Source: CAWKDC01 sp044445605 (lineage in GTDB: Bacteria > Pseudomonadota > Gammaproteobacteria > JABCZS01). From it: a stretch of DNA of 64,000 nucleotides. A program made the position numbers and the translations under genes. A model generated the notes under the pieces. That model was given only the letters and a program-made list of their open reading frames with translations. It did no database searches and was not told the DNA's origin. The DNA is taken from contig JBIOEA010000004.1 in NCBI GenBank assembly GCA_044445605.1, positions 1-64,000 of the forward strand. The letters run 5' to 3'. Positions 15,420 through 24,742 of the stretch are shown here, one piece after another (within the stretch, counting starts at the first letter, position 1; every line of letters starts with the position of its first letter).

Positions 15420-17447
15420 ATGTCTAAACTTAACCGCCCCCAACAAGATGCTATCGCCTGTGTCGATGACCCTTTGCTCGTTCTTGCTGGCGCTGGCAGC
15501 GGTAAAACCCGGGTTATCACCCATAAAATCGCCCATCTCCTTGATCTTGGGTACAAACCCTCTCAAATCTACGCCGTGACATTCACGCATAAAGCCGCTC
15601 AAGAAATGAAATCCCGCCTAGGGAATGTCCTCAAAAAAACAACGCGCGGCATCAATGTCTCCACCTTCCATCACTTGGGGCTGCGCTTTGTGCGCGAACA
15701 TGCCGAGCACTTCGGCCTCAACCCCCGTTTCAGCATCTTTGACCAGGAAGACGGCCAAAGCCTCTTACGTGATATCGCCGGTACCGCCTCCGTCAGCGAT
15801 GACCTAGGCCATCTTCAGCACTTCATCAGCCAATGGAAAAATGGACTCGTGCCGCCCGTCAAAGCACTCGAACTCGCCGAAACAGGCCTCGAGACCCAAG
15901 CGGCTATGCTCTATGAAACCTATGAGCGCCACTTGCGCGCTTATAATGGTGTCGATTTCGACGACCTCATTAAACTCCCCGTTGAATTGCTCCGCCGTGA
16001 CCCTGATGTTCGCGCATTATGGCAAAACCGCATTCGCTATTTGCTCGTCGATGAATACCAAGATACGAATATCGCTCAATACGACCTCGTTAAATTGCTG
16101 GTCGGCCCTACCGGCCGCTTCACCGTCGTGGGCGATGATGATCAATCCATTTATGCCTGGCGCGGCGCTCGCCCCGATAATTTGAAAAAATTGCCGGAAG
16201 ACTTCCCCCGTTTGCAAGTGATTAAACTCGAACAAAATTATCGCTCCACGCAAACCATTTTGGATGCCGCCAACCAAGTCATCGCCAATAACCCCCACGT
16301 GTTTGAAAAGAAATTGTGGAGCAGCATGGGCCGTGGCGATCGCATTCGTGTCATGCCCACCCGCGATGAAGAAGATGAAGCGCGCCAAGTCGTGATGGAT
16401 ATTATCCGCCATCGCTTGCAAAGCAATCAGCCTTTCGAAGATTATGCTTTGCTCTATCGCGGCAATCATCAATCACGGCCATTTGAAAAAATGATGCGCG
16501 AATATCAAATTCCCTATAAAATTTCCGGCGGCCAATCGTTCTTTGCACGCTCAGAAGTGAAAGACATTATGTCTTATTTAAAACTCATGGTGAACCCACT
16601 CGATGATTGCGCTTTCTTGCGTATCGTCAACACCCCCAAACGGGATGTCGGCCCGCAAACATTAGAAAAATTAGCAAACTATGCGCAAATGCGTAAAAAA
16701 AGTTTGTTGCATGCAAGCTTGGAATTAGGTTTATCAGAACATCTCCCTGCACGTTCGATCGAAGCGGTACAACGCTTTTCTAATTGGCTGATTTTGAATG
16801 CCGATAATGCAACCCGTGGCGATACTCTCGGCGTGATCAAAGACATGATTGCAGCGATCGATTATGAAACCTATTTATACGATACGCAAAATACACCGAA
16901 AGCAGCCGAACAACGCATGGAAAATGTATGGGAACTTGTTAATTGGATCGGGCGCATGCTCGAAGCTGATCCAACCCCCACGTTCGATGAATTGGTCGCT
17001 AAATTATCGTTGTATGATTTGCTCGAGCGGCAAGAAGATAATAAAGTTCTCGACCGTGTTCAACTCATGACCTTACATGCAGCGAAAGGATTGGAGTTCC
17101 CGAACGTATATTTAGTCGGCATGGAAGAAGAGTTATTACCGCACCGTACGGCACTGGAAGAAGATTCCTTAGAAGAAGAACGCCGATTAGCGTATGTGGG
17201 CATCACACGGGCCAAGTTGCGCCTCACCTTGACCTTCTGTAAAGAACGTCGTCGCAAAGGTGAGGCACAAAGCATCGAGCCCAGTCGCTTCCTGAACGAA
17301 ATTGATGCGGCACTCCTCGACTGGCCCGGAAAAGATGGCCAAACCCGCAATGTCGAAGGTGCGCGATCGCATATCGATCAATTACGCAACTTATTGTCCA
17401 CATCTTCTGGCATGCCCACCACTAGTGCGGATCTGCCAAACACATGA
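15420..17447 (+). CDS. rep: ATP-dependent DNA helicase Rep (UvrD/Rep family)
   Basis: A 3'-5' superfamily 1A helicase that helps replication forks pass protein blocks. From the ATG at 15420 it has 675 residues, close to E. coli Rep. Motifs in order: RPQQDAI (Q motif), LAGAGSGKT (Walker A), TFTHKAAQEM (Ia), LLVDEYQDTN (II), GDDDQSIYAWRGA (III), LEQNYRST (IV), TLHAAKGLEF (V), EERRLAYVGITRAK (VI). AAGGAG lies 7 bases before this ATG, which favours it over an ATG 11 codons earlier. Rep, not UvrD, is favoured by length and by GDDDQSIYAWRGA. The 3' end overlaps the convergent metalloprotease-like gene by 70 bases. Confidence 0.95.
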   Translation: MSKLNRPQQDAIACVDDPLLVLAGAGSGKTRVITHKIAHLLDLGYKPSQIYAVTFTHKAAQEMKSRLGNVLKKTTRGINVSTFHHLGLRFVREHAEHFGLNPRFSIFDQEDGQSLLRDIAGTASVSDDLGHLQHFISQWKNGLVPPVKALELAETGLETQAAMLYETYERHLRAYNGVDFDDLIKLPVELLRRDPDVRALWQNRIRYLLVDEYQDTNIAQYDLVKLLVGPTGRFTVVGDDDQSIYAWRGARPDNLKKLPEDFPRLQVIKLEQNYRSTQTILDAANQVIANNPHVFEKKLWSSMGRGDRIRVMPTRDEEDEARQVVMDIIRHRLQSNQPFEDYALLYRGNHQSRPFEKMMREYQIPYKISGGQSFFARSEVKDIMSYLKLMVNPLDDCAFLRIVNTPKRDVGPQTLEKLANYAQMRKKSLLHASLELGLSEHLPARSIEAVQRFSNWLILNADNATRGDTLGVIKDMIAAIDYETYLYDTQNTPKAAEQRMENVWELVNWIGRMLEADPTPTFDELVAKLSLYDLLERQEDNKVLDRVQLMTLHAAKGLEFPNVYLVGMEEELLPHRTALEEDSLEEERRLAYVGITRAKLRLTLTFCKERRRKGEAQSIEPSRFLNEIDAALLDWPGKDGQTRNVEGARSHIDQLRNLLSTSSGMPTTSADLPNT

Positions 17448-18043
17448 ACGCCTGGGGCACCTTCTAGCCCCATTTCCTTGCGCTCTACCCCGTGATGGTA
17501 GCCGCAAGCAATATAATAAGCACGTCCGACGCGTAGACCATGAGGATGGGCCCCGTCAGGTAGCTCTAACTTTAAATTAAGGATGTCATCTAATTTATAA
17601 TTTGCTTTTGCTGCGGCTAGAAATACACCGCTGTAAAAATCCGCCTCCTGCTCAGCCCTTTCAGGATCAATCTCAATTGGCTTTATCCAATGTGGATTCG
17701 CGACGTGTCCTAATGCTAAATGCCCCCATTCGTGAGCCAAGGTTTGTGCAATATCAATGACAGGTTTGTTAAGCATGCTGTAATCAAGCACAATATCACC
17801 GCCCACGGTTGCAATACCGCGGTGGGGATGTGAGCCGAAACTAACATAAAACTCGCACCCAGAAAAGGCTTTCAATTGCTGAACAATCAATCGTACTTTC
17901 GGCACCAATTCCTTGTATGATGCCTCCCCTATCTTGGCATCCTCAAGATCCCTGGCCTCCATCTCTTCCAGTGTTAACCGACGAGGTGAGAGCTGTTCAG
18001 CACGACAAACCACATAATTAAATACCGTTAAATTGGTACACAT
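17378..18043 (-). CDS. Gluzincin-type zinc metalloprotease-like protein (221 aa)
   Basis: The centre contains AHEWGHLALGH, a HExxH motif, and EQEADFYSGVFLAAA about 25 residues later, giving the E..AD third zinc ligand. This is the arrangement of gluzincin peptidases such as M48 and ImmA/IrrE-type enzymes. There is no signal peptide and no transmembrane segment, unlike typical membrane M48 proteases, so a cytosolic ImmA-like or secreted protease is likelier. AGGAGG sits just upstream of the ATG. It runs convergently into rep and shares 70 bases with its 3' end, so the C-terminal ~23 residues are encoded antisense to the rep tail. No regulator of the ImmR type lies beside it. Confidence 0.8.
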   Translation of the reverse strand: MCTNLTVFNYVVCRAEQLSPRRLTLEEMEARDLEDAKIGEASYKELVPKVRLIVQQLKAFSGCEFYVSFGSHPHRGIATVGGDIVLDYSMLNKPVIDIAQTLAHEWGHLALGHVANPHWIKPIEIDPERAEQEADFYSGVFLAAAKANYKLDDILNLKLELPDGAHPHGLRVGRAYYIACGYHHGVERKEMGLEGAPGVHVFGRSALVVGMPEDVDNKLRN

Positions 18044-18164
18044 CTTAACCTCCTACCACAAAACAATCACCTTCTTCGGGCGATCATTTGAGCATAGGAG
18101 GTGTTAGGTGGCTGGTCAAATAAGGCGCGTCTATTGCCCCTATTAATTCAAACCTTCCAAGGAA

Positions 18165-18581
18165 TTACTTCACCTGGCTAATCATGTGTTCAACAGCAGA
18201 TCGAATTTCATTATCACTACAAGTGGGGCAAAGGCCCTTCGCAGGCATGGCGTTGTAACCTTTGATAGCATGTTGAACCAAGGTTTCTTCGCCCTCAGCA
18301 ATACGTTGAGCCCACAGGGCCTTGACGCCGATCTTCGGTGCGCCGGCAGCGCCCGTATCATGGCAAGCGGCACAGCTGGCTTTATAACGGTCTTCCCCGG
18401 ACATGGCCGCGGCAGCTACCGGTGCAGCAGAACCACCGGCTACATCAACTTGGCCGACAGGTGCCGTATTTTGACGAATCAATGCGTCACGCGTCGCGGC
18501 TGTGTCCGCATGAGATGCAGATACCGCGCAGACAAACATGAGCCCACTGATAAAACCGACTTTTACCCAATCTACAAACAT
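18165..18581 (-). CDS. Periplasmic cytochrome c5-family protein
   Basis: A 138-residue exported monoheme cytochrome. An N-terminal hydrophobic signal (about 7-25) ends near SASHADT. An Ala/Pro/Gly linker precedes the heme site CAACH. The later GYNAMPAKG supplies the distal Met ligand, and CPTC near the end is the disulfide pair typical of cytochrome c5. It carries electrons in the periplasm, probably in respiration. It stands alone on the reverse strand between the zinc-protease-like gene and the tRNA. The spacer at 18044-18164 shows no clear feature. Confidence 0.92.
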   Translation of the reverse strand: MFVDWVKVGFISGLMFVCAVSASHADTAATRDALIRQNTAPVGQVDVAGGSAAPVAAAAMSGEDRYKASCAACHDTGAAGAPKIGVKALWAQRIAEGEETLVQHAIKGYNAMPAKGLCPTCSDNEIRSAVEHMISQVK

Positions 18582-18672
18582 CTCTGCCTCCTGAGTCAGG
18601 CGTGCATTATACTGCAGCCTCCCGCATTTTGGAACCCGTTACTATACACCTATATATAGATATACAGAAAAA

Positions 18673-18749
18673 TGGTGCGCCCGAGAGGAGTCGAACCTCC
18701 GACCTTTGGTTTCGGAAACCAACACTCTATCCAGCTGAGCTACGGGCAC
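18673..18749 (-). tRNA. tRNA-Arg (anticodon CCG)
   Basis: The reverse strand folds as a 77-base tRNA including an encoded CCA. The acceptor stem GTGCCCG pairs with CGGGCGC (one G.U). The D arm is AGCTCAGCTGGATAGAGT. The anticodon arm is TTGGT-TTCCGAA-ACCAA with anticodon CCG. The T arm is GGAGG-TTCGACT-CCTCT-like. A promoter-like TTGTGT / TATCAT pair with about 18 bases between lies just upstream on the reverse strand. It reads CGG arginine codons. Confidence 0.96.
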
Positions 18750-18866
18750 GTGCGCACATGATACCTCGTCCCATGGAAAAAACACAAGCGGAAAAATACG
18801 CCAGCCCACCAAAAAGCATAACAGTGGTATAATCCCCCGAACCGTTAAACCGAGGCATAGCTTATT

Positions 18867-20408
18867 ATGGCGAAGGATCGTTTTCTCTACCGTTTCAGTA
18901 CAGCCATTCTCTTGGTCGTCATTAGCCCCATGGCAAGCGCTCAGGATTTGCTCGAAACGTACATGCAAGCGCTTGAAAAAGATGCCTTGTTAAAACGCTC
19001 GCTCGCCCAACGTGACGCAAATCGAACAGCCGCGCCCGCTGCATTAGCCAATATGCTCCCTAACGTGAATATCATCGCGAACTCGAATACCAACAACCCC
19101 ATCGCGACCGCTGATCAATATTTCGAACCCGGCACCGCGCTCGGCAACCCGCTCGTCCGCGACCACGGCTACCTGATTAATGCCACCCAAAACCTCATCG
19201 ATGTCGGCAGCTGGTTCACCTTGAAACAAGCCGGCCACATCGTCGACCAAGCGGATGCTACCTATACCTACGCAGAACAAACACTTATTTTGCGAACCGC
19301 AGAGGCGTATTTCGAAGTCCTTGATGCCGTGGATAATCTTTCGTTTGCACAAGCAGAAAAAAATGCGCTGGCTGAAGAACTGAATCAAACACAAGAAAAA
19401 TTTAACGTCGGGCTGGTGGCCATCACCGATTTGAACGATTTCCGCTCGCGGTTCGATGATAGCGTCTCTCGCGAAATCCAAGCACTCAATAATCTGGATG
19501 ACTCCAAAGAACGTTTACGGATCATTACCGGCGATGTGATTGATGTATTGTCTCCGCTGAAAGATACGATCCCATTAAACACACCGGATCCCACTAACAT
19601 TGATACGTGGCAGGAATATGCACAAGAAAACAATCCATTACTAGCCTCCACACGATTTGACATGGAAGCAAAACGTTCTGCCGTCGAAGTACAACGTGCG
19701 CAACATTATCCGACCATCAACGTGCAAGGCAGCTACGGAGCAGATAAAACCGGATTGGTGACCAATCCTGGCGACGTCTCGGATCTTGGCTGGCAATTAC
19801 TCTTCCAAGCACAAATGAATTTGTATGCCGGCGGTGGTATTCAGGCGAGTGTCAACAAAGCACAATACACTTTTGAAGATGCACGCTATGCATTCGAAGA
19901 AGCACGTCGTGAAACCATCAGTAATACTCGCATTGCCTATCGTGGGGTGCTCACGGCCATTAGCCAAGTGAATGCACTGCGCCAAGCGGTGATTTCCGCG
20001 CAAAGCGCGCTCGATGCCAACCAAGCATCCTATGATGTCGGCGCAAAAACATCCATCGACGTGCTGAACAGCTTATCGAACCTCTATAATCAGCAACGCA
20101 ATTTTGCCGCAGCACGGTATGCTTATATCATTAATGTGTTGAGCTTAAAACAAGCCGCAGGTAATTTATCGCTGACTGATGTTGAGCTCGTCAATACCTG
20201 GCTGTCTCAAAACCCAGTCACACCGGGCAGCCATAAAGCACTCAATGTGCCTTTCACGCAGCAGCCTGAAGCACCAGAAATGAATAGCAACATCAAGATG
20301 CCTGTCACAGCAGTACAACCGCCCAAAGCGCCTGTAGCTGAAAAACCAGTGATACCAGGCCCCGAAGAAACAACCACACCCAGTACCCCACCGCCGCCGA
20401 GTTTATGA
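18867..20408 (+). CDS. tolC: TolC-family outer membrane efflux channel
   Basis: A 513-residue TolC-like outer membrane protein that forms the trimeric exit duct for RND/ABC efflux and type I secretion. A signal peptide (about 1-25, ending near PMASA) is followed by the repeated TolC structural units: ATYTYAEQTLILRTAEAYFE in the first half, and the matching Arg/Tyr-rich helix in the second. The C-terminal ~70 residues form an unusual Pro-rich tail. No pump gene is adjacent. The stop overlaps the pdxY start (ATGATG at 20405-20410), so it is coupled to an unrelated gene. Confidence 0.93.
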   Translation: MAKDRFLYRFSTAILLVVISPMASAQDLLETYMQALEKDALLKRSLAQRDANRTAAPAALANMLPNVNIIANSNTNNPIATADQYFEPGTALGNPLVRDHGYLINATQNLIDVGSWFTLKQAGHIVDQADATYTYAEQTLILRTAEAYFEVLDAVDNLSFAQAEKNALAEELNQTQEKFNVGLVAITDLNDFRSRFDDSVSREIQALNNLDDSKERLRIITGDVIDVLSPLKDTIPLNTPDPTNIDTWQEYAQENNPLLASTRFDMEAKRSAVEVQRAQHYPTINVQGSYGADKTGLVTNPGDVSDLGWQLLFQAQMNLYAGGGIQASVNKAQYTFEDARYAFEEARRETISNTRIAYRGVLTAISQVNALRQAVISAQSALDANQASYDVGAKTSIDVLNSLSNLYNQQRNFAAARYAYIINVLSLKQAAGNLSLTDVELVNTWLSQNPVTPGSHKALNVPFTQQPEAPEMNSNIKMPVTAVQPPKAPVAEKPVIPGPEETTTPSTPPPPSL

Positions 20409-21268
20409 TGCAGTCTATTTTATCGATTCAATCACACGTGGCTTATGGTTATGTTGGCAACCGAGCGGCGGTATTTCCTTTGCAGCGCTTAGGGTTCGAT
20501 GTCACAGCGATTAATACCGTGCAATTTTCAAATCATTCCGGTTATGGCAGCTTAAAAGGCGATGTGTTCAGTGCAGAACATTTACGCAGTCTGATCGATG
20601 GTATTCGTGAGCGCGGGGTATTCCCAACCCTCAATGCTGTATTATCTGGGTACATGGGAGATGCCTCGTTAGGAAGCCTTATTATTGAGGTCGTTCAAGA
20701 ATTAAAAAGCATCACCCCTTCGCTGATTTACTGCTGTGATCCCGTGATTGGCGATGTGGGGCGCGGGGTATTTGTGCGCCCAGGCATTGGGGAATATTTC
20801 CGTGATCATGTCGTACCTGTGGCAGATGTGCTAACACCGAATCAGTTTGAATTGAACTTTTTAACCGGCATTGAGATCGCATCACAAGCGGATGCATTGC
20901 GTGCGTGTGAAGTGTTGCGTGCACGTGGGCCGCATACCATTCTTGTGACGAGTTTAGTATTACCGGATACGCCCGCACATAAAATTCAAATGCTGTTGAG
21001 CACATCAAACGGCACGTGGCTCATCGAAACACCACGTTTTGATATTGTCCCCGCACCTACCGGTGCCGGAGACATGACTGCCGCATTATTTTTAGGGCAT
21101 CTCTTGATGCATGAATCGCCTGCCGTTGCTTTAGAAAAAATGGCGGCCTCCGTTTATGGGATCTTTGAAAGGACGTTTAAAACCCATTCGCGTGAGCTTC
21201 AACTGATACCCGCTCAGGAAGAAATCGTTTCACCGACACATGTGTTTTCAGCGAAGAAGATTATTTAA
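20405..21268 (+). CDS. pdxY: Pyridoxal kinase PdxY
   Basis: Phosphorylates pyridoxal to pyridoxal 5'-phosphate in vitamin B6 salvage. The 287-residue length is typical. Markers are SIQSHVAYGYVGNRAAVFPL at the N-terminus, NHSGYG for substrate binding, and the ribokinase-fold catalytic PAPTGAGDMTAALFLGH near residue 220. Two adjacent ATG codons overlap the tolC stop, and either can be the start. About 150 bases separate it from the AbiE genes; that gap holds their operators. Confidence 0.94.
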   Translation: MMQSILSIQSHVAYGYVGNRAAVFPLQRLGFDVTAINTVQFSNHSGYGSLKGDVFSAEHLRSLIDGIRERGVFPTLNAVLSGYMGDASLGSLIIEVVQELKSITPSLIYCCDPVIGDVGRGVFVRPGIGEYFRDHVVPVADVLTPNQFELNFLTGIEIASQADALRACEVLRARGPHTILVTSLVLPDTPAHKIQMLLSTSNGTWLIETPRFDIVPAPTGAGDMTAALFLGHLLMHESPAVALEKMAASVYGIFERTFKTHSRELQLIPAQEEIVSPTHVFSAKKII

Positions 21269-21318
21269 AATCAATAGGTTAGAAACGATATATTGAAGTA
21301 TATTTATCAAGCAATTTA

Positions 21319-21406
21319 TCCCTTTAAAAGGGAATATTCACATATAAAGTATACTTAGAATCTCAGAAATTACTATTCTATATGCTATAATTCCCTTATT
21401 AAGGGA
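21319..21406 (+). promoter_or_regulatory. Extended -10 promoter with twin operator palindromes (AbiEi autoregulation)
   Basis: Two inverted repeats with 7-base arms and a 1-base centre, TCCCTTTAAAAGGGA (21319-21333) and TCCCTTATTAAGGGA (21392-21406), are 73 bases apart. Each is followed by a similar CACATAT/TACATAT tail. An extended -10, TATGCTATAAT (21381-21391), sits directly before the second repeat. Known AbiEi proteins bind inverted repeats in their own promoter, so these are likely operators for the downstream gene. The -35 region is weak, as expected for an extended -10. Confidence 0.72.
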
Positions 21407-21416
21407 CAATTTACAT

Positions 21417-22226
21417 ATGAAATATACTGAACAACCCTATACTGGCCTAGGACATTTGGAAAAACTCCGTCTTTCGGCGCTGTTGCGCGATACCCAGGGA
21501 ACAGCCTCGGTTGAGGAGGCCGCTCGGATTTGGGATGTGCCTAGATCGCGTGCAGCGAAATTACTTTCTTTGTACACGAGGAAAGGCTGGCTTATGCGCA
21601 TTTCACAAGGGATATACATTTCAGTACCCATTACATCAGCTAGATCAATCGTCGTACCAGAAGATCCGCTGGTTATTGCGCAAAAACTATATACTCCTTG
21701 TTATATTGCAGGATGGAGTGCGGCAGAATATTGGGACATGACAGAACAAATTTTCCGCACAGTAGTTGTGGTAACACAAAAACAACAAAGAAACTATCGT
21801 CCAACCATTGCTGGAACTCATTATTTATTGCATGTTACCAAACCTTCGCGGTTTTTTGGCTTAAGCACACAATGGTCAAACAATATTAAAATCCAAATAT
21901 CTGATCCAACACGCACAGTGATTGATTTAATGCTAAATCCTGATATTGGCGGTGGCATTCAATCATCAACCGATATTTTTAAAACCTACATGCAATCAAA
22001 AGAAAAATCTATCGAAAAGCTGGTAGAATATCTTGGGCTATTAAATGTTGGGTCGGCCTACAAACGCATCGGTTTTTTGACTGAAAAGTTTTTTCCTAAT
22101 GAGAAAATATTAATTGAAATATGTAAAAAGAGCCTATCATCAGGGAATGCAAAATTAGATGTCAAGATGGCTTGCCCTTTCTTAATAACAAAATGGCGAT
22201 TGTGGGTTCCTGAAAATTGGAAGTAA
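21417..22226 (+). CDS. abiEi: AbiEi-family antitoxin (type IV toxin-antitoxin, abortive infection)
   Basis: This 269-residue protein fits the AbiEi antitoxin: an N-terminal winged helix (about 20-75, with VEEAARIWDVPRSRAAKLLS and the wing GWLMRISQGIYI), then the conserved YIAGWSAAEYWDMTEQ region and ISDPTRTVIDLM. AbiEi represses the operon and counters AbiEii without protein-protein complex formation. The toxin gene starts 3 bases after its stop. The two genes are clearly AT-richer than tolC-pdxY before them, consistent with horizontal acquisition. In other bacteria the pair protects against phage by abortive infection. Confidence 0.93.
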   Translation: MKYTEQPYTGLGHLEKLRLSALLRDTQGTASVEEAARIWDVPRSRAAKLLSLYTRKGWLMRISQGIYISVPITSARSIVVPEDPLVIAQKLYTPCYIAGWSAAEYWDMTEQIFRTVVVVTQKQQRNYRPTIAGTHYLLHVTKPSRFFGLSTQWSNNIKIQISDPTRTVIDLMLNPDIGGGIQSSTDIFKTYMQSKEKSIEKLVEYLGLLNVGSAYKRIGFLTEKFFPNEKILIEICKKSLSSGNAKLDVKMACPFLITKWRLWVPENWK

Positions 22227-22229
22227 AAA

Positions 22230-23066
22230 ATGATTCTAAAAAATGAAATAATGGAAAAAGCTTTGCAATTTGGACTATCTCCAAATATTGTTGAAAAAGA
22301 CTATATATTAAGCTGGATATTAGCTGGAATCTCTGTGCACTCTGCATTTAATAGCAGCTGGATATTTAAGGGTGGAACTTGTCTTAAAAAATGTTATTTT
22401 GAAATGTACAGGTTCAGTGAAGATTTAGATTATACACTGCTTGATCATTCCCAGCTAAATGCTTCATTTTTGACCCCTGAATTCGAACATATTAACAAAT
22501 GGATTTATGAGCAAACTGGTATTCAAATCACTGAGATCAGTTTTGAGGAATATCTTAACCCTAAAGGAAATCTTTCGATTGAAGGAAAACTTGGATACAT
22601 TGGTCCGATGCAGCGAAAAGGGAACACTCCTAAAATAAAACTTGATTTAACCTGCGATGAGTTACTTGTGTTCCCGCCTGAAAAAAGAATAGTTTATCAT
22701 TCGTATTCTGATATTCCTAAGGGCGATTTGAAAATCGAGACATATTGTCTAGAAGAAATTTTTTCAGAAAAACTCAGGGCATTAATGCAACGTTTACGCC
22801 CGCGTGACTTATATGATGTCATCAATTTGCATAATGATCCAAGGTTTTCACCCGATCAAAAAAAGGTACGTGAAGCACTCAAGAAGAAATGTGCATTTAA
22901 GGACTTGACGCCACTTACTTTTGAGGAATTTGATAGAATGCCTGAAAAACAAGATCTTATCAGTGGCTGGGATGAAATGTTATCTCATCAAGTTTCGAAT
23001 CTTCCTCATTACCAAGATTATTGGAACCAACTACCAAATGTTTTAACTTGGGTTTATTCAACTTGA
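22230..23066 (+). CDS. abiEii: AbiEii-family nucleotidyltransferase toxin
   Basis: This 278-residue protein carries the DUF1814/AbiEii nucleotidyltransferase core: FKGGTCLKKCY (about 47-57) followed by RFSEDLDYTL (61-70), the G-G-T and SEDLDxxL motifs that bind metal and nucleotide, and a helical C-terminal half. Related toxins (MenT-type) add nucleotides to tRNA acceptor ends and halt translation. The ATG is 3 bases after abiEi. AT-rich like its partner. Key catalytic residues look intact, so the module may be active. Confidence 0.93.
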   Translation: MILKNEIMEKALQFGLSPNIVEKDYILSWILAGISVHSAFNSSWIFKGGTCLKKCYFEMYRFSEDLDYTLLDHSQLNASFLTPEFEHINKWIYEQTGIQITEISFEEYLNPKGNLSIEGKLGYIGPMQRKGNTPKIKLDLTCDELLVFPPEKRIVYHSYSDIPKGDLKIETYCLEEIFSEKLRALMQRLRPRDLYDVINLHNDPRFSPDQKKVREALKKKCAFKDLTPLTFEEFDRMPEKQDLISGWDEMLSHQVSNLPHYQDYWNQLPNVLTWVYST

Positions 23067-23134
23067 TGAAAGCTAAAGATTTTTCACTCCACAATCAGGA
23101 CGCTCCATGGGGCGCACCTGTGAAATAACAAGAA

Positions 23135-24742
23135 TTAGTGGGCGAAGAATGTTCCAGCCCTACCATCCTTTCTCATCGTTGCGGCAGCCGTTGCTTCATG
23201 TTTTTCTTTATGGGAAGCCCAGCGAAATACCACCTGATTAACCGTCGCCTTAGGGCCGGGGGCATGTCTCATGAGCTTGTCACCCCAATCCCGTTTCATT
23301 TTCTGAACAAGCCCAGGGTTGCTTTTACGTGTAATAATCTCATCGATTGCCGCCCATGATTTATTCATTGTTTCTGCATGATGCGTGGGGTTATCATCAA
23401 ACTTCATTTCAGAAAAGCAATTTATCAAGTGCATACAAACCATATTTACTGTCGAGTTACGCATACGGGTAGATAAGGCAATGTTCATTTCGCCTGTCTG
23501 CCGATCGTGATCGAGCATCATATTTCTTCTTGATACTAAAAACTGCATCAGCTCCGTCAGTTGCGCGTATCGAATTTCGAACACGTTAACAGGTGTTGTC
23601 CGCATAAAAACTAAATTTCCTACATAAGCACTATCAGGATGATCCGGTCTACCGAATCTATTATCCAAACACAATGCGTATTCTTGCTCGTAGGTATGAT
23701 GACCATGTGAATTGATAATACTTGGATTTTTAGGTCTGTCTTGCTCTTCCTCATCGATATCATCACGATTCCATAATGCATAGTGAACAGGATTAGCAGT
23801 AGGGTCAATTCCATTTCCGTTGCTCTGTCTCTTATTCATGTATTCTTTGTTTACATTAATAAGATCAGTGAGTTCGTTTTTATCCGCGCAATTACGCACC
23901 ACTAAATTAATAATATCCACTAATGCTTTTGAATCTGCCTCTGAAATCATCGCATGGGGATCGTTATTTAATCGATCGCACAACGTTACCAATGAAATGA
24001 TGACTTCTGGTGACATATAATCTCCATATGTATCAAGCAAACCATTCGCCATCAACAATACATGCCTTTCATCTAAATGAGCATGACTGTGCAATATAAA
24101 TTGACCTTCTTCATTGTAATCATAGGATAACAATTTGAGTGTCTGCTTGTATTTGTCATATAAGCTTTTCAGTTGATCCATTTGGACAACACCCAGCTCG
24201 ACCAATTCATCCAATCTCCTGAGTGACTCGGCTTGACCTTCAGACAACTGTTCCCAAATCTCTACTCTTTCTCCCTGAAGTTTTGCTTCCATCCACTGAA
24301 TAAATAAACTATCGTGATTAGACAATATGATTTCAACATTGGCGCCCCCATCCACTAATTTCCCAATGAGATGCAGTGTAAAAAAATCACTTGCGCCCCT
24401 ATCGCTTAACATGTCGCCCAATCCTCGAAAATTTGCGCCCCGCGTTACCATGATGCTAGGTAAAACATCTTGATAAAAAGCATTGGCGGCACTGATACGC
24501 AAAGATAGTTCGTCGCTTTGCGCATCCTCATACAGCTGCACAAAAAGCAGATAGGAATCTCTTGACACATGCACAATATCTTCAAGATGAATGAATTTAA
24601 GTAATTTCAAAGCATTACCATGCAAGTCACCCATCGTTACCCACAAATTAACACCGGGAACCCCAATAGATGGCTCTATGCTGTTTTGTTTTGTGGAATA
24701 TAATCTTAAGTCTAACGCTTCAAATTCATGAACACCTAGCAT
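23135..24742 (-). CDS. PPP-family metallophosphatase-like protein, resembles Legionella WipA/WipB effectors (535 aa)
   Basis: Residues 38-350 carry the phosphoprotein-phosphatase metal motifs in order: GDLHGN (38-43), GDMLSDRG (109-116, for GDxVDRG), SNHD (141-144, for GNHE), a histidine in LHSHAHL (about 217-223), and SHGHHTY (about 345-351). A long helical insert separates the third and fourth motifs. This pattern, with TMGDLHGNALKLL near the N-terminus, matches my memory of the Legionella effectors WipA and WipB, phosphatases delivered into host cells. The C-terminal 150 residues are helical and basic. AGGAGG precedes the ATG. Enzymatic identity is likely, effector status inferred. Confidence 0.82.
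   Translation of the reverse strand: MLGVHEFEALDLRLYSTKQNSIEPSIGVPGVNLWVTMGDLHGNALKLLKFIHLEDIVHVSRDSYLLFVQLYEDAQSDELSLRISAANAFYQDVLPSIMVTRGANFRGLGDMLSDRGASDFFTLHLIGKLVDGGANVEIILSNHDSLFIQWMEAKLQGERVEIWEQLSEGQAESLRRLDELVELGVVQMDQLKSLYDKYKQTLKLLSYDYNEEGQFILHSHAHLDERHVLLMANGLLDTYGDYMSPEVIISLVTLCDRLNNDPHAMISEADSKALVDIINLVVRNCADKNELTDLINVNKEYMNKRQSNGNGIDPTANPVHYALWNRDDIDEEEQDRPKNPSIINSHGHHTYEQEYALCLDNRFGRPDHPDSAYVGNLVFMRTTPVNVFEIRYAQLTELMQFLVSRRNMMLDHDRQTGEMNIALSTRMRNSTVNMVCMHLINCFSEMKFDDNPTHHAETMNKSWAAIDEIITRKSNPGLVQKMKRDWGDKLMRHAPGPKATVNQVVFRWASHKEKHEATAAATMRKDGRAGTFFAH

Noticed and set aside
18642..18968. A 108-codon reverse-strand frame over the tRNA-Arg
   Set aside because: It contains the tRNA gene and the tolC start; composition and position mark it as chance.
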